60,370 nt of DNA from positions 1 through 60,370 of the forward strand of contig NZ_UPHT01000101.1 in NCBI RefSeq assembly GCF_900566085.1. Reading direction: 5' to 3'. The notes under the pieces are model-generated. The model did no database searches. It worked only from the letters and a program-made list of their open reading frames with translations, and was not told where the DNA came from. This document shows, one piece after another, positions 44,891-54,224 of this stretch. Numbering within the stretch: the first letter of the stretch is position 1; each line of letters starts with the position of its first letter. Position numbers and translations under genes: made by a program. The stretch is from Mycobacterium attenuatum (GTDB taxonomy: Bacteria; Actinomycetota; Actinomycetes; Mycobacteriales; Mycobacteriaceae).

Positions 44891-46615
44891 ATGCTGGACC
44901 TATTGATTCGCGATGCCGAAATCGTCGACGGCACCGGCGCGCCCGCCCACCACGGCGACGTCGGCGTCCGTGACGGGCGGATCGTCACCGTGGGAGAAAC
45001 CGACGATTTGGCATCGAAAACCGTTGATGCCCAAGGACTTACGCTAGCGCCTGGTTTCGTCGACCTGCACACCCACTACGACGCGCAGCTGTTCTGGGAC
45101 CCGACCGCCAGCCCGTCGGTGCAGCATGGCGTCACCACGGTCTTCGGTGGCAACTGCGGCTTCAAGCTGGCGCCCGCCGCGGACGACCAGCACGACTACC
45201 TCACCCGCATGCTCGCCCGGGTCGAGGGGATGCCGCTGGACGCGCTGCGGGCCGGACTGGACTGGGGATGGGCATCGTTCGGCGATTGGCTCGACCGCCT
45301 CGAGGGCCGCATCGCCGTCAATGCCGGCTTCCTGGTTGGTCATTCGGCACTGAGGCTGGCGGCGATGGGCGGCGACGCGGTCGGTGGCCAGGCCGGCCCG
45401 GAGCAGATCGACACAATGGTCGGGCTGCTGCACGACGCACTGAACGCTGGCGCGCTCGGGCTGTCGACCTCCCAGTCGCCGACCCACAACGACGGTTCCG
45501 GACAAGCGGTGCCGTCGCGCAGCGCATCGCGGGACGAACTGGTAAAGCTGGCATCCGGCGTGCGCGAGCATCCGGGCACCACGCTCGAGGCCATCATTCC
45601 GGGCTGCCTGTCGGGGTTTACCGACGACGACATCGCACTGCTCACCGACATGTCCGTGGCCGCCGACCGGCCGCTGAACTGGAATCTGTTGGGTGTGACG
45701 GCGGCCAACCCGGCGGGGCACGAAAAGCAATTGCGCGCTTTCGGTGTCGCAGCCCAACGCGGCGGCCGGGTGGTGGCCCTCACTTTGCCGCAGGCCATGA
45801 AGATCCGGCTGTCGTTCCTGTCCGGTTTCGTGCTCGACGGACTGCCCGGCTGGCGCGACACCATGCACCTGCCGGTTCCGCAGCGACTCGAGGCCCTCGC
45901 CGACCCGCAGGTGCGTTGCCGGCTCGCCGAAGGCGCCACCGCCAAGGAGGCGGGCATGCTGCGCGGCCTGGCGCAGTGGGATCGACTGGTCATCGTCGAG
46001 ACGTTCGCACCCGAGAACGCCGACGCGACCGGGCGCGGCGTCGGCGACGTTGCGGCGGCCCGTGGCGCCGAGCCGTTCGACACGCTGTTGGACATCGTGA
46101 TCGCCGACGAACTGCGCACCGGGCTCTCCCCGCCACTGACCGGGGACGACGCGGCCGACTGGCAGGCGCGCGCGCAGGTGTGGCGCCACCCCGGCGCGGT
46201 GATCGGTGGCTCGGACGCCGGCGCTCACCTGGACATGATGTGCGGCGCGATCTATACGACGTCGCTGCTGGGCAAGGGCGTCCGGGAGCACCGGGTGGTG
46301 ACGCTTGAAGAGGCGGTCCGGTTGATCACCGACGTGCCGGCCCGGTTCTACGGGCTGAGCGAGCGTGGCAGGATCGCGCCGGGCTGGCACGCCGACCTGG
46401 TGCTGTTCGACCCCGCGACCGTCGGCCCCGGACCCGAGCGCACCCGCTACGACCTGCCCGCGGGAGCGCCCCGGTTGGTCGCCGACGCCCGCGGGATCAC
46501 CTCGGTGTGGGTCGGTGGGGTCGAGGTGTGCCGCGACGGCGCCGCCACCGGCGCTCTGCCGGGCACCGTGCTGCGGTCGGGCCATGATACCGAGACGGTG
46601 TCGGCTCATGGCTGA
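44891..46615 (+). CDS. N-acyl-D-amino acid deacylase-like amidohydrolase
   Basis: A 574-residue amidohydrolase of the D-aminoacylase/dihydroorotase type. The metal-binding HxH is in APGFVDLHTHYDAQLFWDP, the GVTTVFGGNCGF segment follows, and the late Asp is in IGGSDAGAHLDMM; the C-terminal beta-sandwich ends with ADLVLFDPATVGP. AGGAGG precedes ATG 44891. It overlaps the P450 gene by eight bases. The combination of two amidohydrolases and a P450 suggests breakdown or tailoring of an N-acyl or cyclic amide compound, which is inference. Confidence 0.87.
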   Translation: MLDLLIRDAEIVDGTGAPAHHGDVGVRDGRIVTVGETDDLASKTVDAQGLTLAPGFVDLHTHYDAQLFWDPTASPSVQHGVTTVFGGNCGFKLAPAADDQHDYLTRMLARVEGMPLDALRAGLDWGWASFGDWLDRLEGRIAVNAGFLVGHSALRLAAMGGDAVGGQAGPEQIDTMVGLLHDALNAGALGLSTSQSPTHNDGSGQAVPSRSASRDELVKLASGVREHPGTTLEAIIPGCLSGFTDDDIALLTDMSVAADRPLNWNLLGVTAANPAGHEKQLRAFGVAAQRGGRVVALTLPQAMKIRLSFLSGFVLDGLPGWRDTMHLPVPQRLEALADPQVRCRLAEGATAKEAGMLRGLAQWDRLVIVETFAPENADATGRGVGDVAAARGAEPFDTLLDIVIADELRTGLSPPLTGDDAADWQARAQVWRHPGAVIGGSDAGAHLDMMCGAIYTTSLLGKGVREHRVVTLEEAVRLITDVPARFYGLSERGRIAPGWHADLVLFDPATVGPGPERTRYDLPAGAPRLVADARGITSVWVGGVEVCRDGAATGALPGTVLRSGHDTETVSAHG

Positions 46616-47852
46616 GCCGATGTCCCCGCTGCCCGGCGAGTTCAACCCGACCGAGCTGCAGGGCGGGCTGCTCATGCAGGTCGAAAACGTCCACGAGCGG
46701 CTGCGCGAGGCGCGCGCCAAGCACCGTGTCATGCTGGGAAACCCCTTCACCGAGGTCGGCTCGGGCCAAGTTGGCGACTTCGGAGTGACCGTGCTCGGCT
46801 ACGACGAGTGCCAGACGGTGCTCACCCACCCCGACACGTTCTCCTCGTCGATCTATGAGCGCATCATGGGTCCGGTCATGGGCCGCACCCTGTTGGAACT
46901 CGAGGGAGCCGAGCATCGCGCCAGCCGGGCACTGGTCTCGCCGTCGTTCCGGTCGGCGCTGCTGGAGCGGTGGCGCAGTGAGCTGGTGGAGCTGGTGGTC
47001 CACGAACTCATCGACCGGTTCGCACCGCGCGGGAGCGCCGAACTGGCCCGCGAATTCACCTTCGCGTTTCCCGTCCAGGTGATCGCGCGGATCATGGGAC
47101 TGCCGCGACGGGACTACGTGCGCTTCCAGCGGCTGTCGATCGAGCTGCTCAATGTGGTCTACGACTGGGACTGCGGGCTGACCGCGTCCAGATCGCTGAA
47201 AGCCTACTTCACCGAGATCCTCGCCGAACGCCGGCGCAACCCGCGGGACGACCTGATCAGCACGCTGGCGGAGTCCGAGATCGACGGCGCGCGGCTGACC
47301 GACGACGAGATTTTTGCGTTCCTGCTGCTGATCTTGCCCGCTGGAGTCGAGACGACATACCGCGCCTCGGGCAACCTGCTGGTCGCGTTGCTCACCGAGC
47401 CGGAGCTGCTGGACGCGGTGCGGGCCGACCGCACCATGGTCCGCGCTGCCATCGAGGAGGCGTTGCGCTGGGAGCCGCCGATCACCACGGTAGTTCGGCT
47501 GGCGGCCCGAGACTGTGAACTCGGCGGAGTGGCAATCCCGGCGGGTACCAACGTCAGCGTCAGCGTCGCGGCCGCCAACCGGGACCCGGCGCGTTATCCG
47601 GACCCGGACCGCTTCGATCCCACCCGCAAGAACATCGCGCACCTGACATTCGGCGGCGGCCCGCATCTGTGCCTCGGCATGCACCTGGCGCGCATGGAGA
47701 CCGCGGTGGCCGTCAACGCACTGCTGGACCGGTTGCCGAAGCTGCGGCTGGACCCCGGGGTTCCGCCATCCCATGTCGTGGGAGTCGCCTTCCGCTCGCC
47801 GGCGGCGCTGCCGGTCGTCTTCACCCCTACCCCTCGTCGAACGTGCACGTAG
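46608..47852 (+). CDS. Cytochrome P450
   Basis: A 414-residue soluble bacterial P450. The heme-binding loop is FGGGPHLCLG with the thiolate ligand Cys at residue 355, the I-helix oxygen-activating segment is LPAGVETTYRA, and the K-helix ExxR is EALRWEPP. It lacks a membrane anchor and would need a ferredoxin, none of which is encoded beside it. ATG 46608 lies inside the end of the amidohydrolase gene, giving an 8-base overlap and coupled translation. CYP family not assigned. Confidence 0.93.
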   Translation: MAEPMSPLPGEFNPTELQGGLLMQVENVHERLREARAKHRVMLGNPFTEVGSGQVGDFGVTVLGYDECQTVLTHPDTFSSSIYERIMGPVMGRTLLELEGAEHRASRALVSPSFRSALLERWRSELVELVVHELIDRFAPRGSAELAREFTFAFPVQVIARIMGLPRRDYVRFQRLSIELLNVVYDWDCGLTASRSLKAYFTEILAERRRNPRDDLISTLAESEIDGARLTDDEIFAFLLLILPAGVETTYRASGNLLVALLTEPELLDAVRADRTMVRAAIEEALRWEPPITTVVRLAARDCELGGVAIPAGTNVSVSVAAANRDPARYPDPDRFDPTRKNIAHLTFGGGPHLCLGMHLARMETAVAVNALLDRLPKLRLDPGVPPSHVVGVAFRSPAALPVVFTPTPRRTCT

Positions 47853-47911
47853 TGCGAACAATCGCGCCGGAATTCGCAGTGGATACACGCTCGGAGCGCA
47901 TCGTCGGCGTG

Positions 47912-49036
47912 CTACAGATAGCCCGTCTGGTTCACCAGCCGCACCGACGATGCCCCGTCGGCGTAGAACTCGGCGATGCTCAGCGACGCCAGGTCAAGGT
48001 GCAAGCGGTACAAGACGTTCGGGCCCACGTCCAAGGCCATCCGCAACAACGTCTTGATCGGCGTCACATGGGAGACCACCAGCACGGTGGCTCCTTCGTG
48101 CCCGGCGATGATCCGGTCGCGTCCCCGACGAACCCGCTGCAATACATCATCGAAACTCTCACCACCGGGCGGCGTGGTGCTGGTGTCGTGCAGCCAACGG
48201 CGGTGCAAATCGGGATCGCGCTGGGCCGCCTCGGCGAAAGTCATTCCCTCCCAGGCGCCGAAGTCGGTCTCCACCAGGTCATCGTCGACGCTCACCTCCA
48301 GGCCCAGCGCCCGGGCCGCCGTCGTCGCCGTGTCATAGGCCCGCTGCAACGGCGAGGACACCACTGCCGCGATCCCGCCGCGCTGCGCAAGGTAGCGGGC
48401 GGCCAGCCCGGCCTGTCGCCACCCCACCTCGTTCAATGCCGGGTTGCCGCGCCCGGAATAGCGGCGCTGCACCGACAACTCGGTCTGCCCGTGCCGCAAC
48501 AACAGCAGCCGGGTGGTCGTGCCGCGCCGGCCCGTCCATCCGGGAGCCGTCGGGGACTCCGTCGCCAGCTTCTTCGGCGGGTCGGCGACAACCACAACGG
48601 GCACTGTGGCGTTATCCCCGCGGCGATTGGTGCGAACCGCGGCGTCCATCGCCTCATTGGCCAACCGGTCAGCGTACGCGTTCCGGGACCGCGGCACCCA
48701 GCCGTAACTGATCCGGCGGAATTGCTGTGCCAGCGCCTGGGCTTGCGCGTGCAGCTCCACCAGGTCGGGGTGCTTGACCTTCCAGCGCCCGCACATCTGT
48801 TCCACCACCAGCTTGGAGTCCATCAGGACCATTGCCTCGGTGGCTCCCAGCTTCACCGCGTCGTCCAGGCCGGCGATCAATCCGCGGTATTCGGCGACGT
48901 TGTTGGTGGCCCGGCCGATCGCCTGCTTGGATTCCGCCAGCACCGTCGAGCGGTCCGTGGTCCACACCACCGCGCCGTATCCGGCCGGCCCAGGGTTGCC
49001 GCGGGACCCGCCATCAGCTTCGATGATGACTTTCAC
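47912..49036 (-). CDS. RNase HI fused to acid/alpha-ribazole phosphatase (Rv2228c-like)
   Basis: A 374-residue bifunctional protein. Residues 1-140 are RNase HI, with catalytic acids in IIEADGGSRGNPGPAGYG, NNVAEYRGLI, VLMDSKLVVEQ and the final Asp in RNAYADRLANEAMD; it removes RNA from RNA:DNA hybrids. Residues 170-374 are a histidine phosphatase with LLLLRHGQTELS and late His in LVVSHVTPIKTLL, which can dephosphorylate alpha-ribazole-phosphate in cobalamin assembly. Last gene of the overlapped cobC operon, which fits the phosphatase half. Confidence 0.95.
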   Translation of the reverse strand: MKVIIEADGGSRGNPGPAGYGAVVWTTDRSTVLAESKQAIGRATNNVAEYRGLIAGLDDAVKLGATEAMVLMDSKLVVEQMCGRWKVKHPDLVELHAQAQALAQQFRRISYGWVPRSRNAYADRLANEAMDAAVRTNRRGDNATVPVVVVADPPKKLATESPTAPGWTGRRGTTTRLLLLRHGQTELSVQRRYSGRGNPALNEVGWRQAGLAARYLAQRGGIAAVVSSPLQRAYDTATTAARALGLEVSVDDDLVETDFGAWEGMTFAEAAQRDPDLHRRWLHDTSTTPPGGESFDDVLQRVRRGRDRIIAGHEGATVLVVSHVTPIKTLLRMALDVGPNVLYRLHLDLASLSIAEFYADGASSVRLVNQTGYL

Positions 49037-49770
49037 TGCTCAAAGCCCTTGACCCGCAACAGGATTGCGCCGCATTCCGGGCAGCGCAACACATCGTCTT
49101 CGGCGGCCGCCGAGATCCGGGCCAGCTCACCGCGGCCGATCTCGATCCGGCAGGCACCACACCGATGACCCTGCAACGGTCCGGCGCCCGGTCCTCCCCC
49201 GGCCCGCTGCCGTTCGTAAAGTGCGGCAAGGTCCGGATTCAACGCCGCGGACAGCTCCTCGCGCCGCGACACATGTTCCTGGCGGGACTGCTCGAGTTCG
49301 GCCAGCGCGGTGTCGAGAGCCTGCCGGGCACCGGCCAACTCGGCCTGAAGCTGCTCGAGTGCCGCCGACTCGGCGACCTGGCGGGCCTGCAGTTCCTCGC
49401 GGCGCTCCATCACCTCAAGCAGTGAATCTTCCAGGCTGGCCTGACGGCGTTCCAGGGTCTCCAGCTCGTGCTGCAGATCCGACAGTTGCTTGGCGTCGGT
49501 GGCGCCGGTGGTGAGCAGCGACCGGTCGCGCTCTTCACGCGTGCGCACCGCATCGATTTCCGCCTCGAACCGCGACACCTGGGCATCAAGGTCCGCCACC
49601 GCGATTCGCACCGCGGCCAGCCGGTCACCGGCGGCGTTGTGCTCGATTTGTACCCGCTCATAGGCCTCTCGTTGGGGCAGATGCGTGGACCGATGCGCGA
49701 GCCGCGACAGCTCGGCATCCAGCTTCGCCAATTCCAATAGCGAACGCTGCTGAGCCACTTCGGCTTTCAT
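49033..49770 (-). CDS. Coiled-coil zinc-ribbon protein (Rv2229c-like)
   Basis: A 245-residue protein. Residues 10-180 form a long charged coiled coil rich in Glu, Leu, Arg and Gln; the C-terminal zinc ribbon has paired Cys in GHRCGACRIEI and VLRCPECGAIL. Its stop and start overlap its operon neighbours by four bases each (ATGA). Homologs are linked to RNase H-type and Nif3-type genes in many actinobacteria, and a nucleic-acid role is likely but not shown by the sequence. Confidence 0.9.
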   Translation of the reverse strand: MKAEVAQQRSLLELAKLDAELSRLAHRSTHLPQREAYERVQIEHNAAGDRLAAVRIAVADLDAQVSRFEAEIDAVRTREERDRSLLTTGATDAKQLSDLQHELETLERRQASLEDSLLEVMERREELQARQVAESAALEQLQAELAGARQALDTALAELEQSRQEHVSRREELSAALNPDLAALYERQRAGGGPGAGPLQGHRCGACRIEIGRGELARISAAAEDDVLRCPECGAILLRVKGFEQ

Positions 49771-50903
49771 GTCCCATCTCCAGGTCTAGTTGCCACATTC
49801 CACGGATCGGTGCGCAGGGTGGACACCCGCACCGGCAGCGACGCGCCGAAATGGGACCGCAGCACGCCGGCAGCTTGGCCGCACCAGGGGAATTCGCTGG
49901 CCCAATGCGCGAGGTCGATCAGGGCCACGGCCGAGGACCGGCAGTGCTCGTCGGCCGGATGATGACGCAGATCGGCGGTGACATAGGCCTGCACGCCGGC
50001 CGCGGCCGCCGCGCCCAGCAGCGAATCGCCGGCGCCGCCGCAGACCGCTACCCGCGAAACCAGCAGAGCGGGATCCCCGGCGGCACGTACCCCCCACGAC
50101 GTCGCAGGCAATGCCGCACCGACACGGGAGACGAAGTCGCGCAGCGGTTCCGGGTGGGGCAGCGTGGCGATGCGCCCCAATCCGACATCGGCCGGGGGCG
50201 GTATCAGCGCGAAGATGTCGAATGCCGGTTCCTCGTAGGGGTGTGCGACCCGCATCGCCGCCAGCACCGCGGCCCGCGCCCGCGCGGGTGCGACGACCTC
50301 GACGCGATCCTCGGCCACCCGTTCGACGGTGCCGATGCTGCCGATGGCGGGTGACGCCCCGTCCAGGGGCAGGAACTGTCCGGTACCCGTGACGCTCCAG
50401 CTGCAGTGCGAATAGTCACCGATGTTTCCGGCGCCGGCGTCAAAGACCGCTGCCCGCACCGCATCCGCGTGCTCACACGGCACATAGATGACCCACTTGT
50501 CCAGATCGGTCGCAGCGGCCAACCGGTCGAGTACGGCCTCGACGGTCAGGCCCAGTGCCTGCGCCAGCGCGTCGGACACCCCCGGTGACGCCGAGTCGGC
50601 ATTGGTGTGCGCGGTGAACAGCGACCGGCCCGACCGGATCAAGCGGTGCACCAGCGCGCCCTTGGGCGTGCTGGCTGCGACCGTATCGACCCCGCGCAAC
50701 AGCAACGGATGATGGGCCAGCAACAGGCCGTTGGCGGGGACTTCCTCGACGACCGCCGCCGTCGCGTCCACCGCGACGGTCACCGAATCCACCACATCAG
50801 CGGGATCACCGCAGACCAGGCCCACCGAATCCCAGGACTCGGCCAGCCGCGGCGGATACACCTGGTCCAGCACCTCGATGACGTCAGCCAACCGGACACT
50901 CAT
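49767..50903 (-). CDS. Nif3-like dinuclear metal protein (Rv2230c-like)
   Basis: A 378-residue protein of the Nif3/YbgI family (also named GTP cyclohydrolase 1 type 2 homolog). Metal ligands are visible as LLAHHPLLLRGVD, AHTNADSASPG and, at the C-terminus, DLRHHPADE and SEFPWCGQ-region acids. The inserted PII-like middle domain (about 130-240) marks the longer family version. ATG 50903 overlaps the cobC stop (ATGA), which decides it over an upstream ATG at 50954. Function remains unclear in this family. Confidence 0.9.
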   Translation of the reverse strand: MSVRLADVIEVLDQVYPPRLAESWDSVGLVCGDPADVVDSVTVAVDATAAVVEEVPANGLLLAHHPLLLRGVDTVAASTPKGALVHRLIRSGRSLFTAHTNADSASPGVSDALAQALGLTVEAVLDRLAAATDLDKWVIYVPCEHADAVRAAVFDAGAGNIGDYSHCSWSVTGTGQFLPLDGASPAIGSIGTVERVAEDRVEVVAPARARAAVLAAMRVAHPYEEPAFDIFALIPPPADVGLGRIATLPHPEPLRDFVSRVGAALPATSWGVRAAGDPALLVSRVAVCGGAGDSLLGAAAAAGVQAYVTADLRHHPADEHCRSSAVALIDLAHWASEFPWCGQAAGVLRSHFGASLPVRVSTLRTDPWNVATRPGDGT

Positions 50904-51952
50904 CGGCGCCTCCCGTTGAGCCCGCAAGCGATGGCTTGAACCAGTCGCGGCCACTCGGCGCGCACCGCCGCTCGCAAATACCGGTCGTCCAGGCCGACGA
51001 ACGTATCACCGCGTCGCACCGCAATACTCTTGTGCTGCAAATTATTTCGGATCATCTCGGCATCGCGCATGGTGAACAACACAAACGGTGCACACCCGTC
51101 GACCACCGTGGCACCCACCGACTGCAACCCGGCCACCATCGCCGCGCGCACGCCCACCAGCCGCACGGCATCGACGGCGGCCTCGGCCACGGCCCCGGGC
51201 GCACAGCACGCCGTGATGGCAGCCAGCTGCAGCGTGCCCACCGGCCAGTGCGCCCGCCGCGCGGTCAGCCGGGCCAACAGATCCGGCGAGCCCAGGGCGT
51301 AGCCCACCCGCAACCCGGCCAGTGACCACGTTTTGGTCAGGCTGCGCAGCACCAGCACATCGGGCAGGCAATCACCGGCCAGCGACTCCGGCTCCCCGGG
51401 AACCGCATCGGCGAATGCCTCGTCGACGACCAGGATGCGTCCCGGCCGCCGCAGCGCCAGCACTTGCTCGCGGGAGTGCAACACCGAGGTCGGGTTGGTC
51501 GGGTTGCCGACCACCACCAGGTCGGCCGCCTCGGGCACCGCCACACCGGCCAGGCCGAACGGCGGCTCGAGGACAACGTGGTCCACCGGAATTCCGGCCG
51601 CGCTCAGCGCCACCGCCGGCTCGGTGAACGCGGGCGCGATGATCGCCGCGCGCGCCGGACGCAGGTTGGGCAATAAGGCGAAACCCTCCGCCGCCCCGGC
51701 CAGGGGCAGCACTTCGTCGTGGGTTCGGCCGTGCCGTGCGGCCGCCGCCTCTTGTGCCCCGCGCACCTCGCCCGCGCCTGGGTAGCGGGCCAGATCAGGC
51801 AGCCGGGTCGCCAGCACGTCGACAAGCCATGGCGGCGGGCGGGTGTCACGGACATTGACGGCGAAATCCAGCATGCCGGGCGCGACGGCCTGATCACCGT
51901 GATAACGCGCCGCGGCAAGGCAAATTGACGCGCTGTGATCCAGATCCGCCAT
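50900..51952 (-). CDS. cobC: PLP-dependent aminotransferase, threonine-phosphate decarboxylase-like
   Basis: A 350-residue fold-type I PLP enzyme. The cofactor Lys is in VLRSLTKTWSLAGLRVGYALG, the PLP-phosphate and ring contacts in VVVGNPTNPTSVLH and LVVDEAFADA. In cobalamin synthesis CobC/CobD-type enzymes supply the aminopropanol linker. ATG 51952 gives MADLDHSASICLAAARYHGDQAV; the frame is open further upstream but crosses the promoter region of ptkA. It starts an operon of four overlapped genes. The annotation follows Rv2231c; true substrate could be histidinol-phosphate-like. Confidence 0.88.
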   Translation of the reverse strand: MADLDHSASICLAAARYHGDQAVAPGMLDFAVNVRDTRPPPWLVDVLATRLPDLARYPGAGEVRGAQEAAAARHGRTHDEVLPLAGAAEGFALLPNLRPARAAIIAPAFTEPAVALSAAGIPVDHVVLEPPFGLAGVAVPEAADLVVVGNPTNPTSVLHSREQVLALRRPGRILVVDEAFADAVPGEPESLAGDCLPDVLVLRSLTKTWSLAGLRVGYALGSPDLLARLTARRAHWPVGTLQLAAITACCAPGAVAEAAVDAVRLVGVRAAMVAGLQSVGATVVDGCAPFVLFTMRDAEMIRNNLQHKSIAVRRGDTFVGLDDRYLRAAVRAEWPRLVQAIACGLNGRRR

Positions 51953-52193
51953 CAGTGAAACACTAGTGCGCCGGTGGACCACCCAGGCATCCGGAGCACC
52001 GGGCCCGCCGAGCATGGCGCGGTTCGGGTCCCTGGTGACAACTCCTGTCGTCGCCCACAGCGCTACCCCAACGTAAAGGCGGGTCCCGGCCGGTGTCGGG
52101 TCAGCCTGTGGTGCCCGCTGCGCTGCCGCGCCGATGCCAAGCCTTCTGGCCGGTCGGTGCTGGGCACCTCGCCGCATCACCGACAATGGATGC

Positions 52194-52907
52194 GTGACAG
52201 GTTCGATCGCGGCCGATTCGCCCACCGACTGCGGCGCCGCCCGCCGCTCTACCACCGCCTCCGACGGGTCGCCGCAGCTGGTGATCTTCGATCTCGACGG
52301 GACCCTGACCGATTCGGCACAGGGGATCGTGGCCAGCTTCCGGCATGCGCTCGAGCACATCGGCGCCGACATTCCCGAGCGCGACCTGGCCGCGTGGATC
52401 GTCGGTCCGCCGATGGACGACACCTTTCGTTCGATGGAACTCGGCGACCGCGTCGAAGCGGCGATCGCGGCGTTCCGGGCCGAATACGGCGCTCGCGGCT
52501 GGGCGATGAACACCGTGTTCGACGGGATAGCGCCGCTGCTGGGCGATCTGCGTGCCGCCGGTGTCCGGCTGGCGGTGGCCACCTGCAAGCTCGAGCACAC
52601 CGCGCGTCGCATCCTGGCGCATTTCGAGCTGGAGCAGCATTTCGAGGTCGTCGCCGGAGCCACCGGCGACGGCTCGCGCAGTACCAAGACCGAGGTGCTG
52701 GCTCACGCGCTGGCCCAGCTGGGGCCGTTGCCCGAGCGCGTGCTCATGATCGGTGACCGCAGCCATGACGTCGAGGGTGCGGCCGCCCACGGCATCGACA
52801 CGGTGGTGGTCGGTTGGGGCTACGGACAGGACGACTTCCCCACCGGCGCCGACGGGGTCCGGCGCGCCGGGACCATCGACGAGCTGCGGGAGGCACTGGG
52901 TGTCTGA
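52194..52907 (+). CDS. ptkA: HAD-superfamily protein tyrosine kinase/phosphatase PtkA
   Basis: A HAD-fold protein of about 237 residues with motif I VIFDLDGTLTDS, motif III Lys in the STKTEVLAHALAQL region and motif IV MIGDRSHDVEGAAAHG. The M. tuberculosis ortholog is reported as a tyrosine kinase acting on PtpA, whose gene follows with an 8-base overlap. GTG 52194 gives an N-terminal tail shorter than that of M. tuberculosis; an ATG at 52134 is an alternative. The vapBC16 pair that precedes ptkA in M. tuberculosis is absent. Confidence 0.92.
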   Translation: MTGSIAADSPTDCGAARRSTTASDGSPQLVIFDLDGTLTDSAQGIVASFRHALEHIGADIPERDLAAWIVGPPMDDTFRSMELGDRVEAAIAAFRAEYGARGWAMNTVFDGIAPLLGDLRAAGVRLAVATCKLEHTARRILAHFELEQHFEVVAGATGDGSRSTKTEVLAHALAQLGPLPERVLMIGDRSHDVEGAAAHGIDTVVVGWGYGQDDFPTGADGVRRAGTIDELREALGV

Positions 52908-53397
52908 ACCGCCAACGTTGCACGTCACATTCGTGTGCACGGGCAACATCTGCCGTTCGCCGATGGCCGAAAAGATGTTCGCCCATCAGCTTGGGGAGCG
53001 CGGGCTGGGCGACGCTGTGCGGGTAACCAGTGCCGGCACCGGCGACTGGCATATCGGCCACGGGGTCGACGAGCGGGCGGGGCGGGTCCTGCGCGCTCAC
53101 GGTTACCCCACCGACCATCGCGCAGCGCAGATCGCCGCCGAGCATCTGGCGGCAGATCTGGTCATCGCGTTGGGCCGCAACCATGCTCGGCTGTTGCGTC
53201 AGCTCGGCGTCGAAGCCGAGCGGCTGCGCATGCTGCGCTCGTTCGACCCACGGTCGGGGGCTCATGCGCTTGACGTCGATGATCCTTACTACGGCGGGCA
53301 CGACGAGTTCGAGGAGGTTTTCACCGTCATCGAGGCCGCCCTGCCCGGCCTGCATGACTGGGTGGACGAGCGACTGGCCCAGAACGGATCCCCGTGA
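52900..53397 (+). CDS. ptpA: Low-molecular-weight protein tyrosine phosphatase
   Basis: A 165-residue phosphatase with the P-loop VCTGNICRSPMAEKM near residue 14 and the general-acid segment DVDDPYYGGHDEF near residue 130. The M. tuberculosis ortholog is secreted into macrophages and blocks phagosome acidification; here the fold and active site are complete. GTG 52900 (start VSEPPTLHVTF) lies within the end of ptkA, so the kinase-phosphatase pair is translationally coupled. Confidence 0.96.
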   Translation: MSEPPTLHVTFVCTGNICRSPMAEKMFAHQLGERGLGDAVRVTSAGTGDWHIGHGVDERAGRVLRAHGYPTDHRAAQIAAEHLAADLVIALGRNHARLLRQLGVEAERLRMLRSFDPRSGAHALDVDDPYYGGHDEFEEVFTVIEAALPGLHDWVDERLAQNGSP

Positions 53398-54224
53398 TGC
53401 CCAGAAGGATTCCGCGGCTGACGTTCCTGCTGCGGCCGGGATGGATAGCGCTGGCCCTGGTGGTCGTCGCGTTCACCTATCTGTGCTTCACCGTGCTGGC
53501 CCCGTGGCAGCTGGGAAAGAACACCAGGACCTCCCGGGAGAATCACCAGATCGACTATTCCCTGCACACGCCGCCCGTGCCATTGAAAACGCTTCTACCA
53601 CAACAGGATTCATCGGCTCAGGGCGCGCAGTGGCGCAGGGTGACGGCGACGGGGCACTATCTGCCGGACGCCCAGGTGCTGGCACGGCTGCGGGTGGTCG
53701 ACGGTGAGCAGGCATTCGAGGTGCTGGCGCCATTCGTCGTCGACGACGGGCCGACCGTGCTGGTCGACCGGGGTTACGTGCGGCCCGAGCCCGGCTCGCA
53801 CGTGCCGGCGATTCCCCGTCCGCCGGATCAGGTGGTGACCATCACGGCACGACTGCGCGATTCCGAACCGACCGCACCGGGCAAGGAGCCGTTCACCCGC
53901 GACGGTTTCCCGCAGGTGTATTCGATCAGCACGGCGCAGGTCTCGGCATTGACGGGAGTGCCGCTGGCCGAGTCCTACCTGCAGCTGGTCGAGAACCAGC
54001 CCGGCGGTCTGGGAGTGATCGGTATACCGCATCTGGATGCCGGACCGTTTCTGTCCTACGGCATCCAGTGGATTACCTTCGGCATCGTGGCGCCGATCGG
54101 ACTGGGTTATTTCGTCTACGCCGAGCTGCGGGCGCGTCGCCGCGAACGGCAGCAACCGCAACCGGCGGATGAGCCGATGACGGTCGAGGAGAAACTCGCC
54201 GACCGCTACGGCCGCCGGCGGTAG
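53397..54224 (+). CDS. SURF1-family cytochrome oxidase assembly protein (Rv2235-like)
   Basis: A 275-residue membrane protein with the SURF1 plan: an N-terminal membrane segment (WIALALVVVAFTYLCFTVLA) followed by the PWQLGKN signature, a large extracytoplasmic domain with VLVDRGYV, and a C-terminal membrane segment (LSYGIQWITFGIVAPIGLGYF). SURF1 proteins help insert heme a in aa3 oxidase subunit I. ATG 53397 overlaps the ptpA TGA by one base; GTG 53394 is the codon before. It overlaps convergent cobD by 19 bases. Confidence 0.92.
   Translation: MPRRIPRLTFLLRPGWIALALVVVAFTYLCFTVLAPWQLGKNTRTSRENHQIDYSLHTPPVPLKTLLPQQDSSAQGAQWRRVTATGHYLPDAQVLARLRVVDGEQAFEVLAPFVVDDGPTVLVDRGYVRPEPGSHVPAIPRPPDQVVTITARLRDSEPTAPGKEPFTRDGFPQVYSISTAQVSALTGVPLAESYLQLVENQPGGLGVIGIPHLDAGPFLSYGIQWITFGIVAPIGLGYFVYAELRARRRERQQPQPADEPMTVEEKLADRYGRRR

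Noticed and set aside
51953..52687. Upstream extension of cobC by about 245 residues
   Set aside because: The frame is open by chance and runs antisense through ptkA; family similarity begins at MADLDHSA.
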